NCBI GenBank assembly: GCA_015863195.1
Contig: JACBXO010000004.1
Span: 186,001 to 250,000 of the forward strand
Length of the DNA stretch: 64,000 nucleotides
Reading direction: 5' to 3'
Origin: Aerococcaceae bacterium DSM 111022
Lineage (GTDB): Bacteria; Bacillota; Bacilli; Lactobacillales; Aerococcaceae
Shown: in pieces, positions 26,319-34,930 of the stretch
Layout: the number at the start of each line of letters is the position of its first letter
How positions within the stretch are numbered: position 1 is the stretch's first letter
Position numbers and translations under genes: made by a program
Notes under the pieces: generated by a model
What the model was told of the DNA's origin: nothing
Seen by the model: only the letters and a program-made list of their open reading frames with translations
Database searches by the model: none

Positions 26319-27308
26319 GTGATCGAGACACCTTATAAAGATAGTAAACTTAAGATTTTTTCACTAAATTCAAATCATCCTTTAGCTGAAAAAATCGCAA
26401 ATGAAGTTGGCGTAGAATTAGGAGAAATCAAATTATCACGCTTCGCGGATGGAGAAATCAAAGTTAATATTGAAGAAAGTATCCGTGGGGACCATGTTTA
26501 CATCGTTCAATCAACTTCTCATCCTGTAAATGATAACCTTATGGAATTAATGATTACGATTGATGCATTACGCCGTGCGAGTGCGAAAACAATTAACGTT
26601 GTAATGCCTTATTATGGCTATGCTCGTCAAGATCGTAAAGCTCAACCACGTGAACCAATTACAGCTAAATTGGTTGCAAATATGTTAGAAATGGCTGGAG
26701 CAGACCGTGTTGTAGCACTTGACTTACATGCGGCTCAAATTCAAGGGTTCTTTAACATTCCAGTGGACCACTTGTTAGGTGCACCATTATTAGCAAACTT
26801 CTTCTTAGATAATCGTTTAGAAGGTGATGACGTTGTTGTTGTTTCACCAGACCACGGTGGGGTAACGCGTGCACGTAAATTAGCGGAATTCTTACATGCG
26901 CCAATCGCGATCATCGATAAACGTCGTCCAAAACATAATGTGGCGGAAGTGATGAATATTGTTGGGGATATTGATGGTAAAAAATGTGTCTTAATCGATG
27001 ACATGATTGATACTGCGGGTACAATTACAGTAGCAGTAAATGCACTTAAAGAACGCGGTGCTAAAGAAATTTACATTTGCTGTACGCATGCTTTATTCTC
27101 AGGTCCTGCAGTTGATCGTTTAATGGAAGCACCATTAGTCAAAGTAATTGCAACTGACTCAATTCAATTATCTGAAGATAAAATTGAAGCAATGGGCGAC
27201 CGTTTAGAAATCGTATCAGTATCTAAATTAATTGCGGAAGCAATTATCCGTATTCACGAAAACAAATCAGTAAGTCCTTTATTTAACGAGCAGTTTATTA
27301 TGGACTAA
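26319..27308 (+). CDS. prs: Ribose-phosphate pyrophosphokinase (canonical copy)
   Basis: A 329-residue PRPP synthetase making PRPP from ribose-5-phosphate and ATP. All catalytic elements are canonical: [11 protein letters not shown] near residue 97, [11 protein letters not shown] near 177, the flexible-loop DKRRPKHNV near 200 and the PRPP loop DDMIDTAGT (227-235). A GTG start with AAGAGGAATC is used, 15 bp after glmU. PRPP supplies purines, pyrimidines, NAD, His and Trp, and is also the effector of the adjacent PurR. Confidence 0.95.
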   Translation: MIETPYKDSKLKIFSLNSNHPLAEKIANEVGVELGEIKLSRFADGEIKVNIEESIRGDHVYIVQSTSHPVNDNLMELMITIDALRRASAKTINVVMPYYGYARQDRKAQPREPITAKLVANMLEMAGADRVVALDLHAAQIQGFFNIPVDHLLGAPLLANFFLDNRLEGDDVVVVSPDHGGVTRARKLAEFLHAPIAIIDKRRPKHNVAEVMNIVGDIDGKKCVLIDDMIDTAGTITVAVNALKERGAKEIYICCTHALFSGPAVDRLMEAPLVKVIATDSIQLSEDKIEAMGDRLEIVSVSKLIAEAIIRIHENKSVSPLFNEQFIMD

Positions 27309-27402
27309 GCCTTTAATACTCTGAAATATGACCCCGAATGATTTATTTATCATTTGGGGTTTTGTCGAAGTTAGTGTTACTTTTGATGAAAGAGGGAATA
27401 TA

Positions 27403-28398
27403 GTGACAAATGCTCCATATAGTGATTCTAAACTTAAAATATTTTCACTCGATGCTAATTTACCACTTGCAGAAAAGATTGCCGAAGAAGTTGGTGTAGA
27501 ACTAGGGCTAATTCAAATTTCACAATTTGCAGATGGTGAAATCAAAGTAAAAGTTGACGAAAGTATTCGTGGTGCGCATATTTATATTGTGCAGCCGACA
27601 TCGGATCCTGTAAATGATCATTTAATGTCGTTAATGATTACTGCCGATGCATTTCGCCGGGCGAGTGCGAAGACCATTAATTTGGTCATCCCTTATTTTG
27701 GTTACGGCCGGCAAGACCGTCAAGCAGCCCCTCGTGAACCTTTATCGGCTAAATTAGTTGCGAATATGTTTGAATTAGTTGGCGCAGACCGCGTACTGAC
27801 ACTTGATTTACATACACCCCAAATGCAAGGATTCTTTAATGTGCCTGTAGATGATTTGCAGGGCGAACCATTATTAGCGAACTATTTTATTCAAAATGGG
27901 ATTCATGGTGATAATGTGGTTGTCGTCTCGCCAGACCATAGTGGTGTAAGTGAGTCGCGTCGTTTTGCTGATTTCTTACATGCGCCGATTGCGATTGTTG
28001 ATAAAAGGTCACAGAAATATAATCATCAAGAAGTTGTTAGTTTAATTGGTGATGTGGCTGGTAAAACAGCGATTGTTATTGATGATATGATTGATACTGG
28101 TGAAACCGTTAAAACGGCTGTTCAAGAGTTGCAACGTCAAAATGCAAAAGAAATTTATGTAGCCGTAACGCATGCACTTCTATCAGGGTCTGCGGTGGAT
28201 AATTTGAAATATATGGATATCCAAAAATTAGTAGTGACAGATTCAATTCAAATGCCGGAAGCTAAAAAGCAATCATTAGGTGAAAAGCTTGCTATTGTTT
28301 CTGTTGCGGAAGTGTTTGCCGAAGCTATTGTACGCATTCATGAAAATCGTTCGGTGAGTCCGTTATTTGTTGGGAATTTTGAGTACTCTAATAAATAA
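27403..28398 (+). CDS. Second, divergent Prs paralogue
   Basis: A 331-residue paralogue colinear with the canonical copy just upstream. Several catalytic positions differ: KRR in the flexible loop becomes KRS (201-203), the PRPP loop reads DDMIDTGET instead of DDMIDTAGT, and [11 protein letters not shown] becomes PYFGYGRQDRQ. In B. subtilis Prs the Lys and second Arg of KRR are essential for turnover, so this copy may be slow, regulatory, or specialised. The GTG at 27403 follows AAAGAGGG; an ATG at 27328 is an unlikely start, in the intergenic region without a ribosome-binding site. Confidence 0.8.
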   Translation: MTNAPYSDSKLKIFSLDANLPLAEKIAEEVGVELGLIQISQFADGEIKVKVDESIRGAHIYIVQPTSDPVNDHLMSLMITADAFRRASAKTINLVIPYFGYGRQDRQAAPREPLSAKLVANMFELVGADRVLTLDLHTPQMQGFFNVPVDDLQGEPLLANYFIQNGIHGDNVVVVSPDHSGVSESRRFADFLHAPIAIVDKRSQKYNHQEVVSLIGDVAGKTAIVIDDMIDTGETVKTAVQELQRQNAKEIYVAVTHALLSGSAVDNLKYMDIQKLVVTDSIQMPEAKKQSLGEKLAIVSVAEVFAEAIVRIHENRSVSPLFVGNFEYSNK

Positions 28399-28432
28399 TA
28401 GAAATATCTTTAGCCAAATTAAATGAATTAAC

Positions 28433-28760
28433 TTGACAATTAATGAGAATGTCTATAAGATAAGACTCATAATAATTTAATTGTAAACGCGTCGACATGG
28501 AAAGTAAATGCGAAGAACTTCCTTAGAGAGCTCACGTTTGGTGAAAGTGAGTGTAGTAATTCCGTTGAAAATGGCCATTAAGCGGTCACTGTGAGCCTAT
28601 ATCGGTAAATGGTGAACGGATACCTCCGTTATTAAGGTTGCAGTATCGGAGTATTATAATTCTCGTACTGTCAGAGGTCGTTTGAGCAATTGAACGACAA
28701 ACAAAGGTGGTAACACGAAGTGAACAGCTCTCGTCCTTTATAGGATGGGGGCTATTTTTG
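28433..28760 (+). promoter_or_regulatory. Met-type T-box leader (2) with promoter
   Basis: Promoter TTGACA (28433-28438) and TAAGAT (28456-28461), spacing 17. AGAGAG lies near 28525, the specifier ATG at 28571-28573 in TTGAAAATGGCC, and the T-box AAGGTGGTAACACGAAG around 28704-28720 with TGGT for a discriminator-A tRNA. The terminator pairs TCCT with AGGA at 28733-28746 and ends in a T run. The downstream metNIQ genes make tRNA-Met the natural sensor. Confidence 0.88.
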
Positions 28761-28780
28761 TATACTGAGGGGAGCTTTAT

Positions 28781-29854
28781 ATGATTGATTTAAAAAATAT
28801 TGACGTTGTCTTTAACTCGGAAAATCGAGTGGTAACGGCAGTAAAAGATGTGAATATTCATGTCAATAAAGGAGAAATTTACGGTATCGTTGGTTATAGT
28901 GGGGCTGGAAAATCTACTTTAGTTCGGACGATAAACTTATTACAACGCCCAACAAAAGGTGAAGTGATTGTTAATGGCCAAGATATGATGGCTTTAAGTG
29001 CATCAGAATTACGTGAGTCACGTAAAAAAATTGGAATGATTTTCCAACACTTTAACTTAATGGAACAAAGAACTATTTTTGAAAATGTGGCTTTCCCATT
29101 AAAAGGGTCTGGTCTTTCTAAAGAAGAAATTGCACAAAAAGTCGCGGAATTATTAGATTTAGTTGGACTTGAAAGTAAAACAGATAACTATCCTAGCCAG
29201 TTATCTGGGGGACAAAAACAAAGGGTTGCGATTGCGCGTTCTCTAGCAAATGATCCGGATGTTTTACTATGTGATGAAGCAACAAGTGCACTCGACCCGA
29301 AAACAACAACGTCTATTCTAGAATTATTAGGCGAATTAAATGAAAAACTAGGTTTGACAATTGTGATTATCACTCATGAGATGTCGGTAGTTAAAGATTT
29401 ATGTCATATAGTAGCTGTAATGGAAAATGGTGAAGTATTAGAACAAGGAACAATTGTTGATATGTTCACAAATCCGCAACGTTCATTGACGAAAGAATTT
29501 ATTAATACTGCAACTCATTTCGATCAAGAAATTGCAACCGTCTTATCGCATCCCACAACAGAACGCTTAAATGAAGAAGGAGAAATTATCCGTCTAAGTT
29601 ATGTTGGCGAAGTGACAACAGAGCCTATTATCTCGCATATCGTCCGTGAATATAATGTGGATGTTAATATTATTTATGGTCACGTAGAAATCCTTCAAGG
29701 GATTCCTGTTGGAAATATGTTAGTTTCACTAACAGGAGAACAGGATAAAGTTGATACAGTCATTGGCCGTCTAAAAGTAAGAGGCATCCAGGTAGAAACA
29801 CTGGATGAATTATTGAAAGAATATGTCTATGACAGAGTGAAGGAGGGCGTATAA
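28781..29854 (+). CDS. metN: Methionine ABC transporter ATP-binding protein
   Basis: A 357-residue ATPase. Walker A is GYSGAGKST (38-46), the signature LSGGQKQR near 142 and Walker B LLCDEATSALD near 163. A C-terminal NIL domain (about 265-345) is present; in MetN it binds methionine and inhibits transport from the inside. It energises uptake of methionine through the permease in the next gene. First gene after the Met T-box; ribosome-binding site AGGGGAGC. Confidence 0.93.
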   Translation: MIDLKNIDVVFNSENRVVTAVKDVNIHVNKGEIYGIVGYSGAGKSTLVRTINLLQRPTKGEVIVNGQDMMALSASELRESRKKIGMIFQHFNLMEQRTIFENVAFPLKGSGLSKEEIAQKVAELLDLVGLESKTDNYPSQLSGGQKQRVAIARSLANDPDVLLCDEATSALDPKTTTSILELLGELNEKLGLTIVIITHEMSVVKDLCHIVAVMENGEVLEQGTIVDMFTNPQRSLTKEFINTATHFDQEIATVLSHPTTERLNEEGEIIRLSYVGEVTTEPIISHIVREYNVDVNIIYGHVEILQGIPVGNMLVSLTGEQDKVDTVIGRLKVRGIQVETLDELLKEYVYDRVKEGV

Positions 29855-29855
29855 T

Positions 29856-30560
29856 ATGTATTTATTACAAGCAGCAGAAGCAAGTAGTTTTGTTGAAAAA
29901 TACTTTCCTTATGCCTGGGAATTACGAGATGAATTTCTAGAAGCAACATGGGAAACAATCTACATGATGCTAATTGCAATTGTAGTTGGTGGATTTTTCG
30001 GACTTATTTTAGGAATTATCATGACAGTTACGGGACCGGGAGGGATTTTAGAAAATCGTCCGGTTTATAAAGTATTAGATACACTCGTAAATATCTTTAG
30101 ATCAATTCCATTTATTATCTTACTGGCATTATTAATTAATGTAACGCGAGCAATTGTAGGTACGACTATTGGGCCAACGGCCGCAACAGTGCCAATTATT
30201 GCAAGCACGATTCCGTTCTTTGCACGTCAGGTTGAAATTGCCTTGTTAGAGGTTGATCCTGGGGTTGTTGAAGCAGCGGAGTCAATGGGATCATCACCAT
30301 TAGACATTATTTTCCGTGTTTACTTGCGTGAGGGATTACCGGCATTACTACGTGTAAGTGCATCAACCGTTATTTCAGTTATTGGTTTAACTGCGATGGC
30401 TGGTTCTGTAGGTGGTGGAGGCCTTGGTACGATGGCAATTGCCCGTGGTTACCAACGTTCACGTATGGATGTTATTATTGTCGCAACGATTTTAACGTTA
30501 TTAATTGTATTTGTGAGCCAACTTATTTTTAACTGGCTAATTCGTAAAACTGAGCATTAA
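29856..30560 (+). CDS. metI: Methionine ABC transporter permease
   Basis: A 234-residue membrane protein with about five helices. The cytoplasmic coupling loop is EAAESMGSSPLDIIFRVYLREGLP near residue 145. It follows metN after one base, so translation is coupled. Also called metP in Bacillus. The GSVGGGGLGTMAIARGYQR segment is typical of D-methionine/L-methionine permeases. Confidence 0.92.
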   Translation: MYLLQAAEASSFVEKYFPYAWELRDEFLEATWETIYMMLIAIVVGGFFGLILGIIMTVTGPGGILENRPVYKVLDTLVNIFRSIPFIILLALLINVTRAIVGTTIGPTAATVPIIASTIPFFARQVEIALLEVDPGVVEAAESMGSSPLDIIFRVYLREGLPALLRVSASTVISVIGLTAMAGSVGGGGLGTMAIARGYQRSRMDVIIVATILTLLIVFVSQLIFNWLIRKTEH

Positions 30561-30579
30561 TAAAAAGGAGAAATTTATC

Positions 30580-31521
30580 ATGAAAAAGTTATTAACAACA
30601 TTTTTAGCAGGTAGTTTAGTATTATCAAACGCATTTACTTTTGCCGCGGCACAAGAAGAACAACAATTTGAAGGTGAAACGGTATCAGTTGGTGTTGCAT
30701 CTGAATATGAAGAAGATACTTGGCAAGTAGTCGTTGATAAAGCGGCTGAAGAAGGTATTGAAGTTGAATTAGTTTTATTTACAGATTATGTTCAACCTAA
30801 CATCGCTTTAAATGATGGGTCAGTAGATTTAAATGCATTCCAACATGTGGCTTTCTTAGAAGAATGGAATGGGGCAAATGATGGTGACTTAGTGCCTTTA
30901 GGATTTACTTATGTAGCGCCAATTCGTGTCTACTCTGATCAATATGAATCACTTGAAGAATTACAAGACGGTGACGTTGTAGCTATTCCAAATGACCCAA
31001 CAAATGGTGGTCGTGCACTCTTAGCATTAGAATTAGCAGGAGTTATCGAAGTAGATGATGCTGTTGGTGTTTTACCAACGGTAGATGATGTTACTGCTAA
31101 TGACTTAAATCTTGAATTTGAAGAATTAGAAGCAGCACAATTACCAAATGCTTTACCAGATGTAGCAGTAGCTATTATTAATAATAACTTTGCTTTGGAT
31201 GCAGGTCTTTCAGTTGATGACGCAATCTTCTCAGATGGTGATGATATTGAATCATTAGCAGCTGACTACAAAAACGTTATCGCTACACGTGGTGCGGATG
31301 TAGATAATGAATTATACAAACATATTGTGGAATTATACCAATCAGAAGAAGTGGCGACTAAATTAGATGAAGTTTCTGAAGGTGCAGATTTACCAGCATG
31401 GTCAGATAACGATGCATACCCAATTGAATTGGGCGCAAGTAATGAAGAAAATGAAAGCGAAGATGCTAGTTCAGAAGAAGAAAGTACTGAAGAAGAGAGT
31501 ACAGAAGAAAGTGCTGAATAA
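30580..31521 (+). CDS. metQ: Methionine-binding protein MetQ with acidic tail, no lipobox
   Basis: A 313-residue NlpA-family solute-binding protein. The core has NAFQHVAFLEEWN near residue 86 and NDPTNGGRALLALE near 138, which include ligand-binding His and Arg. The signal peptide ends AAA with mature start QEEQQ. No cysteine occurs anywhere, so it cannot be a lipoprotein as MetQ usually is in Gram-positives. The last 25 residues are a Ser/Glu/Thr-rich acidic tail absent from typical MetQ. Third gene of the T-box-controlled metNIQ operon. Confidence 0.9.
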   Translation: MKKLLTTFLAGSLVLSNAFTFAAAQEEQQFEGETVSVGVASEYEEDTWQVVVDKAAEEGIEVELVLFTDYVQPNIALNDGSVDLNAFQHVAFLEEWNGANDGDLVPLGFTYVAPIRVYSDQYESLEELQDGDVVAIPNDPTNGGRALLALELAGVIEVDDAVGVLPTVDDVTANDLNLEFEELEAAQLPNALPDVAVAIINNNFALDAGLSVDDAIFSDGDDIESLAADYKNVIATRGADVDNELYKHIVELYQSEEVATKLDEVSEGADLPAWSDNDAYPIELGASNEENESEDASSEEESTEEESTEESAE

Positions 31522-31549
31522 TAAGCATTAAAATTAATACCTCCACCAG

Positions 31550-31578
31550 GCTCCTCCGTTCATAGCGGGGGAGTTTTT
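31550..31578 (+). terminator. Terminator of metNIQ
   Basis: CTCCTCCG pairs with CGGGGGAG (one G-T pair) around TTCATAG, followed by five Ts. Confidence 0.75.
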
Positions 31579-31603
31579 ACTTTCATCCTATTTTGTGAAG
31601 CTA

Positions 31604-31667
31604 CTTACAAAACATTACATTAAATTTACATGGAATTTACATTATCCTTACATTCGGTTGTTATACT
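31604..31667 (+). promoter_or_regulatory. Pho box and promoter of the secreted phosphatase
   Basis: ATTACA (31614), TTTACA (31625), TTTACA (31636) and CTTACA (31647) fall on an exact 11-bp period. CTTACA at 31604 may be a fifth, one base out of phase. TATACT (31662-31667) is the -10, 9 bp after the last hexamer. No recognisable -35 exists, as expected of a promoter activated by PhoP. Confidence 0.8.
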
Positions 31668-31712
31668 TCTAGGTGAATATGGTTGCTATTGTTTAAAAAT
31701 AGGAGGAAGAAT

Positions 31713-33695
31713 ATGTCGAAAATTTCTATGCCACGTCGTATGACATCGTTATTTACTTCATTATTGATTGCTGGTCAATTATTAACACCAGTATCTGGTT
31801 TAGCTCAAGAGGTTGAGTTATTAGATGAAAAACCTGCTGTTGCTGAGGTTGCAGTTAATGATACGCCCAACCGTTTAATCACAACTATTAAAGGTGATCC
31901 ATCTACAGGAATGGCATTTAACTGGTATACAACAAATCTTTTCGAAGATGCTAAGGTATTAGTTTCAACTTCAGAAGATATGGCTGATGCGCAAGAATTT
32001 GCTGCTGAAGCAACTGAAGTAGTTAACGAATATGGTGAACGTGATGAGAATGGCTTCTTTATTTATGAAGACGTTGCTTACACTGAAGAAGGTGAATTAG
32101 AAACAGACGAAAATGGCGATCCAGTCATTAATGGTTACTATACTGATGAAAATGTTTCTGGTCCAGAGTGGACTTCAGGAGACGCAGTTGGTCAATTACA
32201 TTTACAAGAAGTAACTGAATATTCTTACAAAGCAGAAGCAACTGAACTAGAACCTAACACGACTTATTACTATCAAGTAGGCTCACAAGAAGGTGGATTA
32301 TCAGAAGTAGGTACATTTACTACTGCTGGTGAAGAAGGTGAGACATTTACATTCATTCAGTATACAGATACACAAAATGCTTACTGGAACGAACATGCAC
32401 GTAACGAAGCAGAATTCGGTGCAAACACAATCGAATTAGCGATTGATACAGTGGGTGAAGAGAATGTTGACTTTATCATGCATACAGGTGACTTTGTAGA
32501 GACTGCTCAAGTAGAAGATGAGTGGGTTGACATTTTAGAACAAACGAAAGAAACTCATTTATCATATCCATTTGCTTCAGCTGCAGGTAACCATGATGAG
32601 TACAGTATCGGAATGTACGGTGAATATGGTGACGCAGTTCCTGAAAAATTCAATGAGCACGTTAACGTGGATGCAGCAAATGATGCTATTTCAGGTGGAT
32701 CATACTATTCATATGACTATAATGGTGCACACTTTGTCGTATTAAACTCTAACGATAATAAAGAAGAAGATGAAAATGGTGAATCTAAAGCATTTGGTGA
32801 AGAACAATTAGAGTGGGCTCGTCAAGATATTGAAGAAGCGCGTGCTAATGGTGCTAACTGGGTTGTTTTAGCCTACCACAAACCAATTTTTTCTAAATCA
32901 TATCACTCATTACAAGATAGTGACGTTCAAGCAGTTCGTGATGAATTTATGAGCTTAATTGATGAATTAGATGTTGACTTAGCTTTACAAGGACATGACC
33001 ATGTTGTTTCTGCAACTTACCCATTAAACTATGTACCAACTGAAGAGAACTTCTCAAATGGTGTCGTAGCAGATGCTGAAACGACAGATGTTGACGGTGT
33101 TGAATACTTTGTTAACCCTGAAGCAACAGTCTTTGTTTTACCAAACACTGGTGGTACCAAAACATATGATGATATTTACTCTAAAGGGGTAGAACATGTA
33201 CACGCTGTTCGTCCAAGTTTAGAATGGATGACTGGTGAAGATGTTGAGTATTATAACTCACTATTCGCTTATGGTAACCAACCACAAGAATCTGAAGCAT
33301 TTACTGATTCTCACTCTAACTGGAGAGATTCATCAGTACAAAACTTTGCAGTGTATGAAGTAAGTGAAACAGAAATCAATGTTAAGATCTACGAAATTGA
33401 AGGAGATCTGACAGCAGATGAAGAACGTACAGTAACTTTAGTACACGAATTCGGTGTAACAAAAGATGCTGCTGAAGGAACAGGAACTGAAGAAGAGCCA
33501 AATGAAGGAGAAGCTGCTTCAGAAGAGTCAACAACTGAAGAATCTACTACAGAAGAATCAGAAACGTCAGAAGAGACTTCAACAGAAGAGTCAGAAACAT
33601 CAGAAGAATCTTCAACAGAAGAGTCTGAAGCGTCAGAAGAATCATCAACTGAAGAGTCTGAAACATCAGAGGAATCAGAAGAATCTGCAGCTTAA
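31713..33695 (+). CDS. Secreted purple-acid-phosphatase-like metallophosphoesterase
   Basis: A 660-residue exported phosphatase. The signal peptide ends GLA, with mature start QEVEL. A fibronectin-like PAP N-terminal domain (about 45-205) is followed by the phosphoesterase core: QYTDTQ near 220, HTGDFVE near 258, AGNHDEY near 294, AYHKPIFSK near 388 and QGHDHVVSA near 428. The last 65 residues are Ser/Glu/Thr repeats with strong negative charge. There is no LPXTG or lipobox. The Pho box upstream fits scavenging of phosphate from extracellular esters. The ATG at 31713 is set by AGGAGGA. Confidence 0.88.
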   Translation: MSKISMPRRMTSLFTSLLIAGQLLTPVSGLAQEVELLDEKPAVAEVAVNDTPNRLITTIKGDPSTGMAFNWYTTNLFEDAKVLVSTSEDMADAQEFAAEATEVVNEYGERDENGFFIYEDVAYTEEGELETDENGDPVINGYYTDENVSGPEWTSGDAVGQLHLQEVTEYSYKAEATELEPNTTYYYQVGSQEGGLSEVGTFTTAGEEGETFTFIQYTDTQNAYWNEHARNEAEFGANTIELAIDTVGEENVDFIMHTGDFVETAQVEDEWVDILEQTKETHLSYPFASAAGNHDEYSIGMYGEYGDAVPEKFNEHVNVDAANDAISGGSYYSYDYNGAHFVVLNSNDNKEEDENGESKAFGEEQLEWARQDIEEARANGANWVVLAYHKPIFSKSYHSLQDSDVQAVRDEFMSLIDELDVDLALQGHDHVVSATYPLNYVPTEENFSNGVVADAETTDVDGVEYFVNPEATVFVLPNTGGTKTYDDIYSKGVEHVHAVRPSLEWMTGEDVEYYNSLFAYGNQPQESEAFTDSHSNWRDSSVQNFAVYEVSETEINVKIYEIEGDLTADEERTVTLVHEFGVTKDAAEGTGTEEEPNEGEAASEESTTEESTTEESETSEETSTEESETSEESSTEESEASEESSTEESETSEESEESAA

Positions 33696-33745
33696 TTAAC
33701 TATTTATATTAAAGGTTAAAATATACTGTATATTGAATATCAAGA

Positions 33746-33780
33746 AAATGCGTCTTCTTTTTATGGAGGCGCATTTTTTA
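33746..33780 (+). terminator. Rho-independent terminator
   Basis: AATGCGTCT pairs with GGGCGCATT-type sequence (AGGCGCATT) around TCTTTTTATGG, followed by six Ts. Confidence 0.75.
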
Positions 33781-33820
33781 TCGTAATTTTATTAAAAGAC
33801 TAAGTAAGAGGAGTGATTTG

Positions 33821-34753
33821 ATGCAAAAAAAATCAAGAAAATTTATTATTTTTAGTTTATTAGGGGTGCTTACGAGTGTCTCGGTAATAAGTACAGCTGG
33901 CATGGATAATCATCAGGCTGTCTTGGCTCAAAGTGAACAAGCATCAAGTGATACAAGAAAAATGATAAATGATGAAACATCGATAATAAACCTTCCAGAA
34001 ATCGAAGACTGGTCTCATTCAACGCCGAGTCAACAAGCCAGTTTAATTGTTAAATACATTAATCAAATGACTTTACAAGATGAATTATTAACTTTGGAGT
34101 TATTTACTGATTATTTACCAGAACCAGAGGAAATTGAAGAGTTAGAGGGATTCACTTATTACCATTATTATTTAGAAAATGACGCGGAAAGTGTTGCTTT
34201 GCAATTAGCAGTGGAACAGAACGACCAAGATAGAGTAGTGACGAATGGGCTAGCACAAGTTGAACAAAAGACAGCTGAGAATGTTCAATTAGAAGAAATT
34301 CAAATCGAAGAGATGCGCGAAATACTTGTGGAAGATTATACGAGTGAAAATCATACACAACTTGAATCCGCTCAAGAAGTACTCGGTTTATCCGCAACGC
34401 TATCGTATATAGGAAACTTTGATATTTATCATTATCTAAGCGAAGATGGACAGGAAGTAGCATTGTTGGTAATTGATGACCAAGTCGCCGCTTTTAATGA
34501 AATTAATCAAGACGACACTCTCACTCAGCAACCTTTTGAACAAACAAAACAAAAATTAGATCGTTTGAGTCATGAGGATGGTTTGAACCGTCAGGAAGTT
34601 GTAGCGATGTTGGGACACCCCCATGATATTTATTATGATTCAGTAGAAGGCATTATCACTTATGCTTGGCATTCAACAGTTGACCCGGATGTCTCTACAG
34701 TAAGCTATATGTTTGCTTATAATGGGATTGGTATCGGACTCTATTATAATTAA
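33821..34753 (+). CDS. Secreted protein of unknown function
   Basis: A 310-residue exported protein. The signal peptide is long (about 36 residues) and ends VLA, with mature start QSEQ; no lipobox. The central part is acidic and helical. The C-terminal 60 residues include RQEVVAMLGHPHD and a YAWHSTVDPD strand, reminiscent of the small SmpA/BamE-like fold seen in many secreted Firmicute proteins, but this is only a resemblance. ATG at 33821 with AAGAGGAG upstream. No partner gene; it follows the Pho-controlled phosphatase terminator. Confidence 0.65.
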   Translation: MQKKSRKFIIFSLLGVLTSVSVISTAGMDNHQAVLAQSEQASSDTRKMINDETSIINLPEIEDWSHSTPSQQASLIVKYINQMTLQDELLTLELFTDYLPEPEEIEELEGFTYYHYYLENDAESVALQLAVEQNDQDRVVTNGLAQVEQKTAENVQLEEIQIEEMREILVEDYTSENHTQLESAQEVLGLSATLSYIGNFDIYHYLSEDGQEVALLVIDDQVAAFNEINQDDTLTQQPFEQTKQKLDRLSHEDGLNRQEVVAMLGHPHDIYYDSVEGIITYAWHSTVDPDVSTVSYMFAYNGIGIGLYYN

Positions 34754-34930
34754 GGTACAAGAAATGAGTAATTGTCTCCACGTTTAACGAATTTTAACAC
34801 GCTGACATTTTGACTCTATCCTATACCCTATTCCATACTTTTAAAGTAGTGTTTTGTTCTACAGAAAGTCGCAACTATGTTACAATAGCACTAATTAATA
34901 TCAGAAGAATTATGGAGAGAAGGGTATCCC

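Noticed and set aside
27328-27402. Upstream ATG start for the second prs
   Set aside because: No ribosome-binding site; homology to the first copy begins only after the GTG at 27403, which has AAAGAGGG upstream.
31683-31712. Earlier TTG start for the secreted phosphatase
   Set aside because: It would place the start before the AGGAGGA site and spoil the signal peptide.
33466-33699. Lys/Gln-rich open frame overlapping the phosphatase tail
   Set aside because: It is the shifted frame of the Ser/Glu/Thr repeat tail and arises from its composition.
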